Notes: generated by a model from the letters alone, not told the origin. A stretch of 47,123 nucleotides of DNA from DATHBD01 sp035296325 (GCA_035296325.1 DATHBD010000008.1:1-47123); one strand, 5' to 3'. Positions 25,958 to 34,493 are shown, counted from the stretch's first letter. A program made the numbers and translations.

Positions 25958-25992
25958 CCAGGATGGCCGGTCAGGTTCTCACCCGGGAAGGG

Positions 25993-26475
25993 TCACTGCA
26001 GTCCGGCGCGGACCGAGGTGATGCGCTGTGTGTTGAAGCCGAGCCAGTGCATCCGGCCCACGTACCGAGCGTGCTCAACCTTGAGGCAGCGATCCACGAT
26101 CACCGTCACGCCGCCCTCCTGGGCGATCCGCATGCCTTCTTCGTTGATCACGCCGAACTGGCACCACAGGGCGCCGGCGTTGATCGCCACCGCGTCCCGG
26201 GCGATCTCGGGAAGCGCACCCGGCGCGCGGAAGACGTTCACGACGTCCACCGGATCGGGCACGTCGCGCAGGCTGGGATAGCTGACCTCGCCGAGGATCT
26301 CGGTCTCCCGGGGATTGACCGGGATGACCCGGTAGCCGTGTCGTTTCAGGTAGTAGCCGACGAAGTAGCTCGCGCGTAGCTGGTTGTTGGAAAGGCCGAC
26401 GATCGCGATCGTCCGGGCTGTGTGCAGCACACGTTGGATGACCGACACGTTCTGGTACTGCTCGAGGTCGATCAT
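25993..26475 (-). CDS. CoA-binding-domain (YccU-like) protein
   Basis: The 160-residue protein is a single CoA-binding Rossmann domain: ARTIAIVGLSNNQLRASYFV carries the nucleotide-binding turn, followed by YYLKRHGYRVIPVNP, DPVDVVNVFR and ALWCQFGVINEEG, with the final VDRCLKVEHARY typical of this family. Members bind CoA or a related nucleotide; no catalytic role is established. Its ATG overlaps the metY stop by 4 bp (ATGA), so it is co-translated with the sulfhydrylase, which suggests a role near acetyl-CoA/homoserine or sulfur metabolism. This coupling of a CoA-binding protein to metY is common in actinomycetes to my knowledge, but its meaning is not known. Confidence 0.85.
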   Translation of the reverse strand: MIDLEQYQNVSVIQRVLHTARTIAIVGLSNNQLRASYFVGYYLKRHGYRVIPVNPRETEILGEVSYPSLRDVPDPVDVVNVFRAPGALPEIARDAVAINAGALWCQFGVINEEGMRIAQEGGVTVIVDRCLKVEHARYVGRMHWLGFNTQRITSVRAGLQ

Positions 26476-27791
26476 TTCTCGTCTCCAGCGTTGGTCACCG
26501 TCGAAAATGCCTGCTGCAGGTCCCAAATCAGGTCCTGCACCGACTCGGTGCCGACCGACAGACGAATGGTCCCCGGCCCGACCCCGGCGGCCAGCAGCTC
26601 CTCGTCGCCCAACTGGCGGTGGGTCGTGCTGGCGGGGTGGATGATCAGGCTCTTGGCGTCGCCGACATTCGCCAGGTGCGACCACAGCGTCACGCCGCGG
26701 ATGAGGTCCTGACCACCGGCCCGGCCACCGGCACAGTCGAACGAGAAGACCGCTCCCGGCCCGCGCGGCAGGTACTTCTCCACCAGCGGCCGGTACCCGC
26801 TCGACGGCAGTCCCGGATAGGTCACCCGGGAGGCAAGCGGGTGCGACTCGAGGAAGACCGCCACTTCCAGCGCGTTCGCCACGTGACGTTCCATCCGCAA
26901 CGACAGCGTCTCGAGCCCCTGCAGGAACAGGAACGCGTTGAACGGCGACAGCGCGGCCCCGAGATCGCGGAGCGTCTCGGCGCGCAGCTTCATCAGGTAT
27001 CCATACGTCCCGAACGTCTCGTGGAACTGCAGACCGTGGTACGCAGGTGACGGATCCGCGACGACCGGGAAGCGTCCGTTGGACCAGTTGAACGTGCCGG
27101 CCTCCACCACGACGCCGCCGATGCTGGTGCCGTGACCGCCGAGGAACTTCGTCGCGGAGTGCACGACGATGTCGGCGCCCCATTCGATCGGCCGGCAGAG
27201 GTACGGCGTTGCGAACGTGTTGTCGACGATCAGCGGCAGGTCGTGCTCGTGTGCGATCGCCGCCACCGTCTCGATGTCGAGTACGTTGCCGCCCGGGTTG
27301 CCGATCGTCTCACCGAAGAACGCCTTGGTGTGTGGGCCAACTGCCTTGCGCCATGCGTCCGGGTCGTCGGGGTCGACCCAGGTGAGCTCCACGTTCATCT
27401 TGCGCAACAGGTGCTTGAGTTGGTTGACCGTGCCGCCGTAGATCGCCGAGGAAGCCACGACGTGATCGCCCGGCTCGAGGAGCGTGAACAGCGCCGCCGC
27501 CTGCGCGGCGATCCCACTCGCGAAGGCCACCGCACCGCACCCGCCCTCGAGACTCGCCACCCGCTCCTCGAACACGGCCACGGTCGGGTTCATGATGCGC
27601 GAGTAGGTGTTGCCGTACTCCTGCAGGTTGAAGTAGGCAGCCGCCGACTCCGGGTCCTCGAACACGTAACTGGTGGTCTGGAAGATCGGCACTGCGCGGG
27701 CGCCCGTGTTGGGGTCGGGTCGTTGACCGGCGTGCAGCTGACGGGTCTCGAACCCGTACTCGTGGGATTCCTCGGTGCGCTGTGTGCTCAT
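26472..27791 (-). CDS. metY: O-acetylhomoserine sulfhydrylase (aminocarboxypropyltransferase)
   Basis: A 439-residue PLP enzyme of the Cys/Met-metabolism family. The PLP-binding lysine is K215 in VHSATKFLGGHGTS; YSRIMNPTVAVFEERVASLE and ASGIAAQAAALFTLLEPGDH precede it, and ETIGNPGGNVLDIE and FSFDCAGG follow. Its length, with a long insert before the lysine, fits MetY rather than MetB/MetC (about 390). It would convert O-acetylhomoserine and sulfide (or methanethiol) to homocysteine (or methionine) plus acetate in the cytoplasm. It lies 32 bp after metX on the same strand, which supplies its substrate, and overlaps the CoA-binding gene. All key residues look intact. Confidence 0.93.
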   Translation of the reverse strand: MSTQRTEESHEYGFETRQLHAGQRPDPNTGARAVPIFQTTSYVFEDPESAAAYFNLQEYGNTYSRIMNPTVAVFEERVASLEGGCGAVAFASGIAAQAAALFTLLEPGDHVVASSAIYGGTVNQLKHLLRKMNVELTWVDPDDPDAWRKAVGPHTKAFFGETIGNPGGNVLDIETVAAIAHEHDLPLIVDNTFATPYLCRPIEWGADIVVHSATKFLGGHGTSIGGVVVEAGTFNWSNGRFPVVADPSPAYHGLQFHETFGTYGYLMKLRAETLRDLGAALSPFNAFLFLQGLETLSLRMERHVANALEVAVFLESHPLASRVTYPGLPSSGYRPLVEKYLPRGPGAVFSFDCAGGRAGGQDLIRGVTLWSHLANVGDAKSLIIHPASTTHRQLGDEELLAAGVGPGTIRLSVGTESVQDLIWDLQQAFSTVTNAGDEK

Positions 27792-27822
27792 GATCGGCCT
27801 TCGTTCAGGCGGGGCCTTGTGT

Positions 27823-29028
27823 TCAGGCTGGGCTTGCGGTTAGGAACCGGCGGACGATGGGGGTCTGCTGGGCCTCCTCCAGCAGGAAGCAGTCGTGGCC
27901 GTAGGGGGCCTCGATGAGCCGGAACTCGACCGGTTTGCCGAGACCGCGAAGGGCCTGCTCGATCTCCGCCGACGCCGCCGGCGGGTACAGCCAGTCCGAG
28001 CTGAATGCGATCAACAGCGTACGCGCGGAAACACCGGCGAGTGCCCCGGCGAGCGAACCGCCTCCGTGCTGCCGGGCAAGGTCGAAGTACGTCAGTGCCC
28101 GCGAGAGGTACAGGTAGGTGTTGGCGTCGAACCGCCGGACGAACGACTCGGCCTGATGACGCAGATAGTTCTCGACCTCGAACTCCGGCTCGCCGATCGT
28201 GTAGCGGATGTCGGGGGAGAACTGCAGCCGCCGGCCGAACCGGTCGTCCAGCGCGGGCGCCGACAGGTAGGTGATGTGGCCGACCATCCGCGCGACGCCC
28301 ATGCCGGCGTCGGGCGCCCGACCGGTGTCGTAGTAGGCGCCGCCCTGCCACGCGGGATCCCGCATGATCGCCTCGCGGGCGATCGCGTTCCAGGCCACCC
28401 CCTGCGGGTGCAGGGCGTGGGTGGAGGCGATCACCACGATGGCGTCCACCCGGTCGGGGAACAGGACGGCCCACTGCAGCGCCTGCATCCCGCCGAGCGA
28501 GCCACCGGCCACGGCGGCGAGCCGTTCGATGCCGAGTTCGTCCAGGAAGGCGCGCTGGCAGCGCACCATGTCGGCGACGGTGACCACCGGGAAGGTCGAT
28601 CCGTATGGCGTGCCGGTGGCCGGGTCGATCGAGGATGGGCCGGTCGTGCCCCGGCAGCCGCCGAGCAGGTTCGTGGAGATGACGAAGAAGCGGTCGGTGT
28701 CAAACGCCTTGCCCGGCCCGATCATGCCGTCCCACCAGCCCAGGCCCCGGCCCGCCGCGCCGTCGCGGCGCTCCGCGGCAAACCCGTCGCGGGTGCCCGA
28801 CGCCACCGGTACGGTCGAGAGGCCGGCCGCATGGGCGTCACCGCTGAGCGCGTGGCAGACGAGGATGACGTTGTCGCGCTGCGGGGACAGGGTGCCGTAC
28901 GTCTCGTACGCCACGCGGACCCGATGCAGTTCGCGTCCGCAGTCGAGGGGCAGCGGTCGTGGCAGGTCGAGGAACCGGGTCTCGACGCTGCCGACTGAGC
29001 CGGCCGGAAGGGTCGAGGGCGCCACCAT
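27823..29028 (-). CDS. metX: Homoserine O-acetyltransferase
   Basis: A complete 401-residue alpha/beta-hydrolase-fold acyltransferase. Nucleophile Ser177 sits in AGGSLGGMQALQWA, the acid is D345 in SSDWLYPP, and the His is H378 in YGHDCFLLE. LVCHALSGDAHAAG forms the oxyanion part and STNLLGGCRGTTGPSSIDP is a typical MetX block. It transfers acetyl from acetyl-CoA to homoserine, the first committed step of direct methionine synthesis. ATG 29028 is chosen because the family N-terminus starts just after; the frame is open for a further 270 codons through the divergent genes and is not coding there. metY follows 32 bp later. The promoter region holds a 14-bp palindrome shared with the divergent OsmC gene. 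Confidence 0.92.
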   Translation of the reverse strand: MVAPSTLPAGSVGSVETRFLDLPRPLPLDCGRELHRVRVAYETYGTLSPQRDNVILVCHALSGDAHAAGLSTVPVASGTRDGFAAERRDGAAGRGLGWWDGMIGPGKAFDTDRFFVISTNLLGGCRGTTGPSSIDPATGTPYGSTFPVVTVADMVRCQRAFLDELGIERLAAVAGGSLGGMQALQWAVLFPDRVDAIVVIASTHALHPQGVAWNAIAREAIMRDPAWQGGAYYDTGRAPDAGMGVARMVGHITYLSAPALDDRFGRRLQFSPDIRYTIGEPEFEVENYLRHQAESFVRRFDANTYLYLSRALTYFDLARQHGGGSLAGALAGVSARTLLIAFSSDWLYPPAASAEIEQALRGLGKPVEFRLIEAPYGHDCFLLEEAQQTPIVRRFLTASPA

Positions 29029-29079
29029 GCGGGTGATCCTAGCCACGGGGCGTCCGAGCAGGCCACTATATTGTCCATG

Positions 29080-29093
29080 TTCCCTATAGGGAA
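29080..29093. promoter_or_regulatory. Palindrome TTCCCTATAGGGAA between metX and osmC-like gene
   Basis: A perfect 14-bp palindrome in the 99-bp divergent region, 51 bp from the metX start and 35 bp from the OsmC start. On the minus strand it covers the place of a -35 box 17 bp before TATAGT (29070-29065). On the plus strand its TATAGG can serve as a -10. A single regulator dimer bound here could control both directions. I infer a sulfur- or redox-responsive factor, perhaps of the Rrf2 type, from the gene context only. Confidence 0.6.
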
Positions 29094-29127
29094 TCCGCAG
29101 AGCTTGACTGAAAGGGAGATATGCGAC

Positions 29128-29676
29128 ATGACGACCGTCGATAACGGAGTCAATGTGCAGGCGCTGCTCGAGGCGCGGGAGGTGCTCAAGGGTGCACCCG
29201 ACGCGGCCCAGTTCACCTGGCGGGCGTCGTCCACGTGGCAGAAGGGTGTGCACAGCACCACCACCATCGAGAAGTTCTTCGGCCTCGGGCAGGAGCAGAC
29301 CCACAAGACCGAGACGGTGTTCGACGCCGACCACCCGGCGGTCTTCGCCGCCGAGGACAACGGCATCACCCCGATCGAGTACCTGCTGGTCGGCCTGGCC
29401 AGCTGCCTGACGGCCGGCGTGGCGTCGGTCGCGCAGAACCGGGGCATCCAGTTGCGTTCGGTTTCGTCGACGCTCGAGGGCGCTCACGACATCCGGGGCA
29501 TCCTGGGTGCCGACAGCGACGTCCGCAACGGCTTCAACGACATCAAGGTGACGTTCTCGATCGACGCGGATGCCTCGAAGGAGGAGATCGAGGCGTTGGT
29601 GGCCCAGTCGCAGAAGCGTTCCGCCGTCTACGACGCCCTCACCAATCCGACGAACGTGACGGTCGAGGTTGCCTGA
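29128..29676 (+). CDS. OsmC-family protein
   Basis: 182 residues. The core is the OsmC/Ohr fold, with the conserved Cys in EYLLVGLASCLTAGVASVAQ (about residue 94). The second Cys used by true Ohr peroxidases is not present: the later block reads AQSQKRSAVYDALTNPTNV. An intact Arg/Glu environment for peroxide is not obvious, so this is the single-Cys sulfur-linked branch of the family rather than an organic-hydroperoxide reductase. ATG 29128 follows GGGAG by about 10 bases. It is divergent from metX and overlaps the flavoprotein gene downstream by 8 bp. A role in handling thiols, persulfide or sulfite-type sulfur is inferred from the neighbours. Confidence 0.85.
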   Translation: MTTVDNGVNVQALLEAREVLKGAPDAAQFTWRASSTWQKGVHSTTTIEKFFGLGQEQTHKTETVFDADHPAVFAAEDNGITPIEYLLVGLASCLTAGVASVAQNRGIQLRSVSSTLEGAHDIRGILGADSDVRNGFNDIKVTFSIDADASKEEIEALVAQSQKRSAVYDALTNPTNVTVEVA

Positions 29677-30937
29677 GGCGGCCGGAGCCATCGAGCACGT
29701 CACCACGGTCGTCGTCGGCGCCGGGCATGCCGGCCTCGCCGCCAGTCGCCTCCTCGGCGAAGCCTCGGTCGACCATGTCGTCCTCGAACGCGGCGAGGTC
29801 GCCAACTCGTGGCGGCACGAGCGCTGGGACTCGCTGCGGCTGCTCACCCCCAACTGGCTGAACAGGCTGCCCGGCCACCACTACGACGGCCCGGATCCTG
29901 ACGGGTACCTGACGATGGGCGAGGTGGTCGATTTCATCGAGCACTTCGCCGTCGTCTCGCAGGCGCCGGTGCGAACCGGTACGAACGTCACGTCCATCCG
30001 GCCGCTGGATGGCGGATACCACGTGTCGACGGGGCGCGGCGACCTTCGCTGCCGAACCGTCGTCCTCGCCAGCGGCGCCTGCAACGTGGCGACGACGCCG
30101 GAGTTCAGCGCCGCGGTGCCGGCGTCCGTCGAGCAGCTGACCCCGCTCGACTACCGGGGCCCATCCCAGCTCCCCGACGGTGGCGTGCTCGTGGTCGGCG
30201 CGTCGGCGACCGGTGTACAACTCGCGGCCGAGCTGCAACAGTCGGGCCGGCAGGTGACCCTTTCGGTGGGCGAGCACGTGCGGTTGCCGCGGCTGTACCG
30301 GGGTCGCGACGTGCTCTGGTGGATGGACGCCTCCGGCGTGTGGGACCAGACCTACGATGAGGTCGAGGATCTCGCCAGAGCGCGCCGGTTGCCGTCACCG
30401 CAACTCGTCGGCACCCCCGAGCGTCACACGCTGGACCTCAACGCACTGACCGCGATGGGGGTCGAGCTGGTCGGCCGTTGGGCTGCCGTGCGGGACGGCA
30501 CCGCCCTGTTCTCCGGCGGGCTGCGCAATGTGTGCTCGCTGGCGGACCTCAAGATGACGCGGCTGCTGGCCACGTTCGACGAGTGGGCACGCACGAGCGG
30601 ACGCGACGCGGAGGTGGGCCCGCCCGAGACGTTCGCGCCGACCACGGTGCCCTCGGCGACGCGGCTCGCGCTCGATCTCCGCAGTGGCGAGATCGGCTCG
30701 ATCGTCTGGGCCACCGGCTTCCGTCCCGACTACCGCTGGCTGCACGTCCCGGTGGTGGACCCGAAGGGTCGGCTGCGCCACCAGGGCGGCGTCCTCGACC
30801 CCCCGGGGCTGTACGCACTGGGGCTCCCGCTGCTGCGCCGGCGCCGATCATCGTTCATCAGCGGCAGTACCGACGACGCCCGCGCAGTGACCGATCACCT
30901 GGTCCAGAGCCTTGCTGTCCGCGGCGGACCGCCCTGA
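29669..30937 (+). CDS. FAD/NAD(P)-dependent flavoprotein monooxygenase-like (CzcO/FMO type)
   Basis: 422 residues with two dinucleotide folds: TVVVGAGHAGLAASRLL for FAD (about 13-29) and GVLVVGASATGVQLAAEL for NADPH (about 171-188). The block NSWRHERWDSLRLLTPNWLN after the first fold and IVWATGFRPDYRWL near residue 350 are typical of flavin-containing monooxygenase-like proteins. TTG 29669 is the only sensible start, 8 bp inside the end of the OsmC gene, so translation is coupled. Such enzymes oxygenate N or S atoms, or act as NADPH oxidases. Pairing with an OsmC protein, opposite to metX/metY, suggests oxidation or release of an organosulfur compound for methionine synthesis; this is inference. 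Confidence 0.85.
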   Translation: MPEAAGAIEHVTTVVVGAGHAGLAASRLLGEASVDHVVLERGEVANSWRHERWDSLRLLTPNWLNRLPGHHYDGPDPDGYLTMGEVVDFIEHFAVVSQAPVRTGTNVTSIRPLDGGYHVSTGRGDLRCRTVVLASGACNVATTPEFSAAVPASVEQLTPLDYRGPSQLPDGGVLVVGASATGVQLAAELQQSGRQVTLSVGEHVRLPRLYRGRDVLWWMDASGVWDQTYDEVEDLARARRLPSPQLVGTPERHTLDLNALTAMGVELVGRWAAVRDGTALFSGGLRNVCSLADLKMTRLLATFDEWARTSGRDAEVGPPETFAPTTVPSATRLALDLRSGEIGSIVWATGFRPDYRWLHVPVVDPKGRLRHQGGVLDPPGLYALGLPLLRRRRSSFISGSTDDARAVTDHLVQSLAVRGGPP

Positions 30938-30977
30938 CCGCAACCGTTGGGCCGGTCCTGGACCAGTCGTCATCTTG

Positions 30978-31433
30978 ATGCCACCGGCATGCCGGCAAGG
31001 CGAACTGGCGACCCTGGTCAGACTCGGCTCCGCCCGCATCGTGATGACGCGGACGCCGGACGGCAGCGTCCGCCCTGCCGGAGTCGGGATGCAGCCGCCG
31101 CGGAACTGGACCGACGGCGACCGCGCGCAGCAGTTGTACAGCGGACTGCGGCGGCTGGAACCACCGGTGTACAGCGAGGCGTTGGCCCGGGCCGCGGAGC
31201 CGGAGCAGTCGAGACGCAGGGTCGTCGTCGCCGCCATCCGGGTCGGCGCACTCCTCTCCGAGAGACATCTGATCCGTCTGCTGCGGCTGTACGGCACCCG
31301 GGCCATGTGTACCGACTACCTCAACTGCGAGTCGAAGCTCCTCGTCGACGCGGCCGAGCAGTGGGCGCGCGAGAACGGATACGTCGTCAGCCAGTTGAGC
31401 GTCGGCACGACCGCCACGTGGGGAGCGTTCTGA
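30978..31433 (+). CDS. Hypothetical protein, 151 residues, downstream of the flavoprotein
   Basis: Not recognised. Third positions are strongly G/C throughout, which supports a real gene. The sequence has an N-terminal beta-rich part (VRLGSARIVMTRTPDGSVRP), a helical middle (SRRRVVVAAIRVGALLSERH) and a C-terminal part with two Cys close together (AMCTDYLNCESK) and a final helix (DAAEQWARENGYVVSQLSVG). No signal peptide or membrane helix. ATG 30978 has no clear ribosome site; the frame is open back to 30912, overlapping the flavoprotein end. It is 40 bp after that gene and probably the third member of the same operon. Confidence 0.55.
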   Translation: MPPACRQGELATLVRLGSARIVMTRTPDGSVRPAGVGMQPPRNWTDGDRAQQLYSGLRRLEPPVYSEALARAAEPEQSRRRVVVAAIRVGALLSERHLIRLLRLYGTRAMCTDYLNCESKLLVDAAEQWARENGYVVSQLSVGTTATWGAF

Positions 31434-31541
31434 ATCGGCGGCTTGCCTGATCAACCACCGCCGCGGTCGCCGCTGGTGGCCCTGGGCGATCAGCGGGGGG
31501 CCGGCGGGCCGGGCCACGCTCGCCGAGCTGACCTGGCACAG

Positions 31542-32225
31542 TCATCGTGAGGTCACCATGACGCAGCACCTGCCAGGCCCGGGGTTCAGGCGCGCGCAGA
31601 GGTCCGTATTGCCGAGTTGGTCGAGCAGCGCGTCGATGAGGCCGAGGTTCATGCCGCACACCAGTTCGGTGTGGGTCTGCGCGAGGTTGTGGAATGGGCA
31701 GTTCGCCAGGGCGATGGCGCCGTCAACGGTCCTGGGTTCGTAGCCGTTGCAGGCCAGCACCTCGCTGACCTCCTCGATGTCGCCGGCCCGCAGTTTCCCG
31801 GTCCTGTCGGCGGCCATCTCCCGGCCGGTGGTGGCGGCGGCGATGCGCAGCGCTTCCATGATCGGAACGCGATCCCGGGCGGCTACGGTGATGGCCTCGG
31901 CCATGACGTGGCCGGCGAGTTCGTAACGGCGGTCCGGGAGACTCACCGAGATGTCGCGAGCCACCCGCCGGTAAAGCTTCGCGGGCCGCCCCGCGCCCGG
32001 GCCTCCCCGTCCAGGCGGTCGGGCGTACTCGATGTCGAGCAGGCCATCGGCTACGAGCTTGTCCAGGTGGAACTTGGCGGTGTGGAGCGCCACCCCGACG
32101 CCGGTCGCCGCCTGCTCCCGCCCGACCGGACCGCCCTGCGCGACGACGTACTGGTACAGCTCGCGCCGGACCGGTTCGCCGAGCGCCGCGATCCGCTCGA
32201 CCTGCGTGCCGAACTCCTCGGACAT
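31542..32225 (-). CDS. Helix-turn-helix regulator with SufR-like Cys-rich C-terminus
   Basis: 227 residues. Residues 10-90 form an ArsR/SufR-type winged helix (RIAALGEPVRRELYQYVVAQ, then VALHTAKFHLDKLVADGLL and GRPAKLYRR in the wing). The C-terminal half contains six Cys: C159, C176, C190, C210, C220 and C221. C176 and C190 are in ANCPFHNLAQTHTELVCG, a C-x13-C spacing that also occurs in the iron-sulfur regulator SufR. I infer a metal- or Fe-S-sensing repressor. It is divergent from folE; an inverted repeat on the folE promoter is the obvious target. The start ATG 32225 gives the family N-terminus. No suf genes are in the window. Confidence 0.8.
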   Translation of the reverse strand: MSEEFGTQVERIAALGEPVRRELYQYVVAQGGPVGREQAATGVGVALHTAKFHLDKLVADGLLDIEYARPPGRGGPGAGRPAKLYRRVARDISVSLPDRRYELAGHVMAEAITVAARDRVPIMEALRIAAATTGREMAADRTGKLRAGDIEEVSEVLACNGYEPRTVDGAIALANCPFHNLAQTHTELVCGMNLGLIDALLDQLGNTDLCARLNPGPGRCCVMVTSR

Positions 32226-32268
32226 CTCCGCCCCCCAGTTCTCCGGCCAAGTGTAACGGACACGATCG

Positions 32269-32297
32269 TTGACGAAACTCGGTCGGCGCTCTAACGT
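32269..32297 (+). promoter_or_regulatory. Candidate folE promoter
   Basis: TTGACG (32269-32274) and TAACGT (32292-32297) are 17 bp apart, a good match to the housekeeping sigma factor consensus. Transcription would begin near 32304, about 24 bp before the folE ATG. Confidence 0.55.
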
Positions 32298-32316
32298 CAG
32301 ATCCAGTATCTGTTAG
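32291..32316. promoter_or_regulatory. Inverted repeat over the folE -10 box, probable operator
   Basis: CTAAC and AGAT on the left are mirrored by ATCT and GTTAG on the right (CTAACGTCAGAT / ATCTGTTAG, with three extra bases in the left arm). It spans the -10 box and start point of the candidate promoter, where the divergently encoded Cys-rich regulator could repress folE and the reductase. Confidence 0.5.
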
Positions 32317-32327
32317 AAGGAGACGTC

Positions 32328-32966
32328 ATGACCCAGACCGTCGCTGCCCGAGCCACCTTCACCGGCAGATCCGTCGAGCCGCCCCATCTGCGGCTGGCCG
32401 GCAACGCGCCGGTGGTGGATCTGGCGGCCGCCGAGGATGCGGTTCGGGCGCTGTTGACGGCGCTCGGCCAGAACTCCGGTTCCGAACACCTGCGCGACAC
32501 ACCCCGCCGGGTGGCAGCCGCATACGCCGAACTGCTCACTCCCGAGGCATTCACCCTGACCACGTTTCCCAACGACGGCGGGTACGACGAACTGGTTCTC
32601 GTGCGCGACGTGCCGTTTCGATCGCTGTGCGAGCACCACCTGCTGCCCTTCCACGGCGTCGCACACGTCGCGTATCTGCCGGACGATCGGATTGTCGGGT
32701 TGTCCAAACTGGCCCGCGTCGTCGAACACTTCGCCTGGGGACTCCAGGTGCAGGAACGGCTCACCCGGCAGGTCGCCGGCTGCCTGCAGGACAACCTGCG
32801 GCCGAAGGGTGTGGCCGTGGTCCTGGAAGCTGAGCATCTGTGCATGTCACTTCGCGGCGTTCGCGCCTACGGGGCGCGGACCCTCACCTCCGCCCTGCTC
32901 GGCCTGCACCGCGAGGACCCGGCCACCCGCCAGGAGTTCTTCGCCCTCACCGGCATCCGTCGCTGA
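32328..32966 (+). CDS. folE: GTP cyclohydrolase I
   Basis: A 212-residue type IA enzyme with all zinc and catalytic residues: C101, H103 and H104 in RSLCEHHLLPF, H170 and C172 in AEHLCMSLRGV, and the block PDDRIVGLSKLARVVEHFA. It opens the imidazole ring of GTP to give dihydroneopterin triphosphate for folate, tetrahydrobiopterin-like cofactors or deazapurines. ATG 32328 is preceded by AGAAGGAGA. No other folate gene is nearby; instead it is followed 34 bp later by a flavoprotein reductase and headed by a Cys-rich regulator. This may be a second, condition-specific copy whose product serves a pterin-dependent process rather than basal folate synthesis. Confidence 0.93.
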   Translation: MTQTVAARATFTGRSVEPPHLRLAGNAPVVDLAAAEDAVRALLTALGQNSGSEHLRDTPRRVAAAYAELLTPEAFTLTTFPNDGGYDELVLVRDVPFRSLCEHHLLPFHGVAHVAYLPDDRIVGLSKLARVVEHFAWGLQVQERLTRQVAGCLQDNLRPKGVAVVLEAEHLCMSLRGVRAYGARTLTSALLGLHREDPATRQEFFALTGIRR

Positions 32967-33000
32967 TCCGACGGCCCATACCCAGGACGGAGAAGGGCCC

Positions 33001-34233
33001 ATGTCCACGCAGCAGACCATCCTCATCGTCGGCGCCAGCCTCGCCGGCGCGAAAGCCGCCGAGGCACTACGTGCCCAGGGCTTCGACGGACGCCTCGTCC
33101 TGATCGGCGAAGAACCGGAGCGCCCCTACGAGCGTCCGCCGTTGTCCAAGGCGCACCTGAGCGGCGCCCCGAAGGACGTACACGTCCACGATGAGACGTT
33201 CTACGCCCGACACTCCATCGAGCTGCGGACGTCCACCACCGTCACCGAGTTGAACCCGGCCGAACACACCGTCACGCTGGCCGACACCACCAGGATCCGC
33301 TACGACAAGGCGCTCCTCACGACCGGTGCCACCCCACGCCGGTTGACGGTGCCCGGCGCGGACCTTGACGGTGTCCACTACCTGCGGACGCTGGCCGACG
33401 CTGACCGCCTGCTGGCCGCCGCGGCCCGGGCCCGCGCGGTCGCCGTCATCGGCGCCGGCTGGATCGGCACCGAAGTGACCGCGTCCCTACGACAACGGGG
33501 ACTGCCGGTCACACTGATCGACCCGGCATCGACGCCACTGGAACGGGTCCTGGGCCGTGACGCCGGCACGGTCTTCCGTGACCTCCACGCCGCTCACGGA
33601 GTTGCCCTGCATCTGGGCGACGGCGTCCGGTCGCTCCACGGAGCCGGACGCGTCGCGGAGGTCCGCACGACCGGCGGCACCGCCGTCCCCGCCGACCTCG
33701 TCGTCGTCGGCATCGGCGCGGTACCGCGTGTGGAACTCGCCGCAGCAGCGGGCCTCGCCGTCGACAACGGCATCGTGGTCGACGAGCACCTGCGCACCAG
33801 CCACCCGGACGTCTACGCCGCCGGCGACGTCGCCAGGGCCTGGCACCCCGGGTACCGCGAGCACATCCGCGTGGAGCACTGGTCGAACGCCATCAACCAG
33901 GGCGCGGCCGCCGCCGCGAACATGCTGGGTACGGCCGCCGCCTACGCCGATATCCCCTACTTCTTCTCCGACCAGTACGACCTCGGCATGGAGTACACCG
34001 GCTACAGCCCGCACTTCGACCGGGTGGTCTTCCGGGGCGACCCGCACGGGGGTGAGTTCATCGCCTTCTGGCTCACCGGCGGCCGGGTGACCGGCGGCAT
34101 GAACGTCAACATCTGGGACGTCAACGAATACCTGCAGCAGCTCGCCCGACGACATGCCCGCGTCGATCCCGACCGGCTCGCCGACCCTCGGGTACCTCTC
34201 GAAACACTGGTCAGTGAAGCCGCCAACCTGTGA
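33001..34233 (+). CDS. NAD(P)H:ferredoxin reductase-like FAD protein (oxygenase-reductase type)
   Basis: 410 residues. FAD site ILIVGASLAGAKAAEALR (7-24), the signature YERPPLSK (43-50) and DVYAAGDVARAW (FAD phosphate end) mark the ferredoxin/putidaredoxin/rubredoxin reductase family; the NADH fold is AVAVIGAGWIGTEVTASLR (147-165). The C-terminal reductase domain (residues 320-405) contains YFFSDQYDLGMEYTGY. Such enzymes pass electrons from NAD(P)H to a ferredoxin or Rieske protein for a cytochrome P450 or oxygenase, but no such partner is in the window. ATG 33001 follows AGAAGGG. It forms an operon with folE, probably under the same operator. Confidence 0.9.
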   Translation: MSTQQTILIVGASLAGAKAAEALRAQGFDGRLVLIGEEPERPYERPPLSKAHLSGAPKDVHVHDETFYARHSIELRTSTTVTELNPAEHTVTLADTTRIRYDKALLTTGATPRRLTVPGADLDGVHYLRTLADADRLLAAAARARAVAVIGAGWIGTEVTASLRQRGLPVTLIDPASTPLERVLGRDAGTVFRDLHAAHGVALHLGDGVRSLHGAGRVAEVRTTGGTAVPADLVVVGIGAVPRVELAAAAGLAVDNGIVVDEHLRTSHPDVYAAGDVARAWHPGYREHIRVEHWSNAINQGAAAAANMLGTAAAYADIPYFFSDQYDLGMEYTGYSPHFDRVVFRGDPHGGEFIAFWLTGGRVTGGMNVNIWDVNEYLQQLARRHARVDPDRLADPRVPLETLVSEAANL

Positions 34234-34493
34234 CGAAAGACGATGGAACCCTCCTCGCCCACCCCGAACCCGCCCCGGTAACCGGTTGGGCCGGGTCCAG
34301 AGATAGAGATTGACGAACCTCAACGTCTTCGGCTATACCTTGCCGGTGCCCTGATGCCGTCAGCACGTTGACTTGCCCGGCCTGCGGCCCCGCGAGTGGG
34401 CGGTTGTGCAGACGACCTCCTCTCGCCATGCGCGACGCACTTCGCTCCATCGCTCTGACGAGATCACGACGAGGTAGCACCCGTGGAGGAAGC

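Noticed and set aside
27823..29853. 676-residue MetX with a long N-terminal extension
   Set aside because: The extension is antisense to the OsmC gene and the divergent promoter; family N-terminus begins at 29028.
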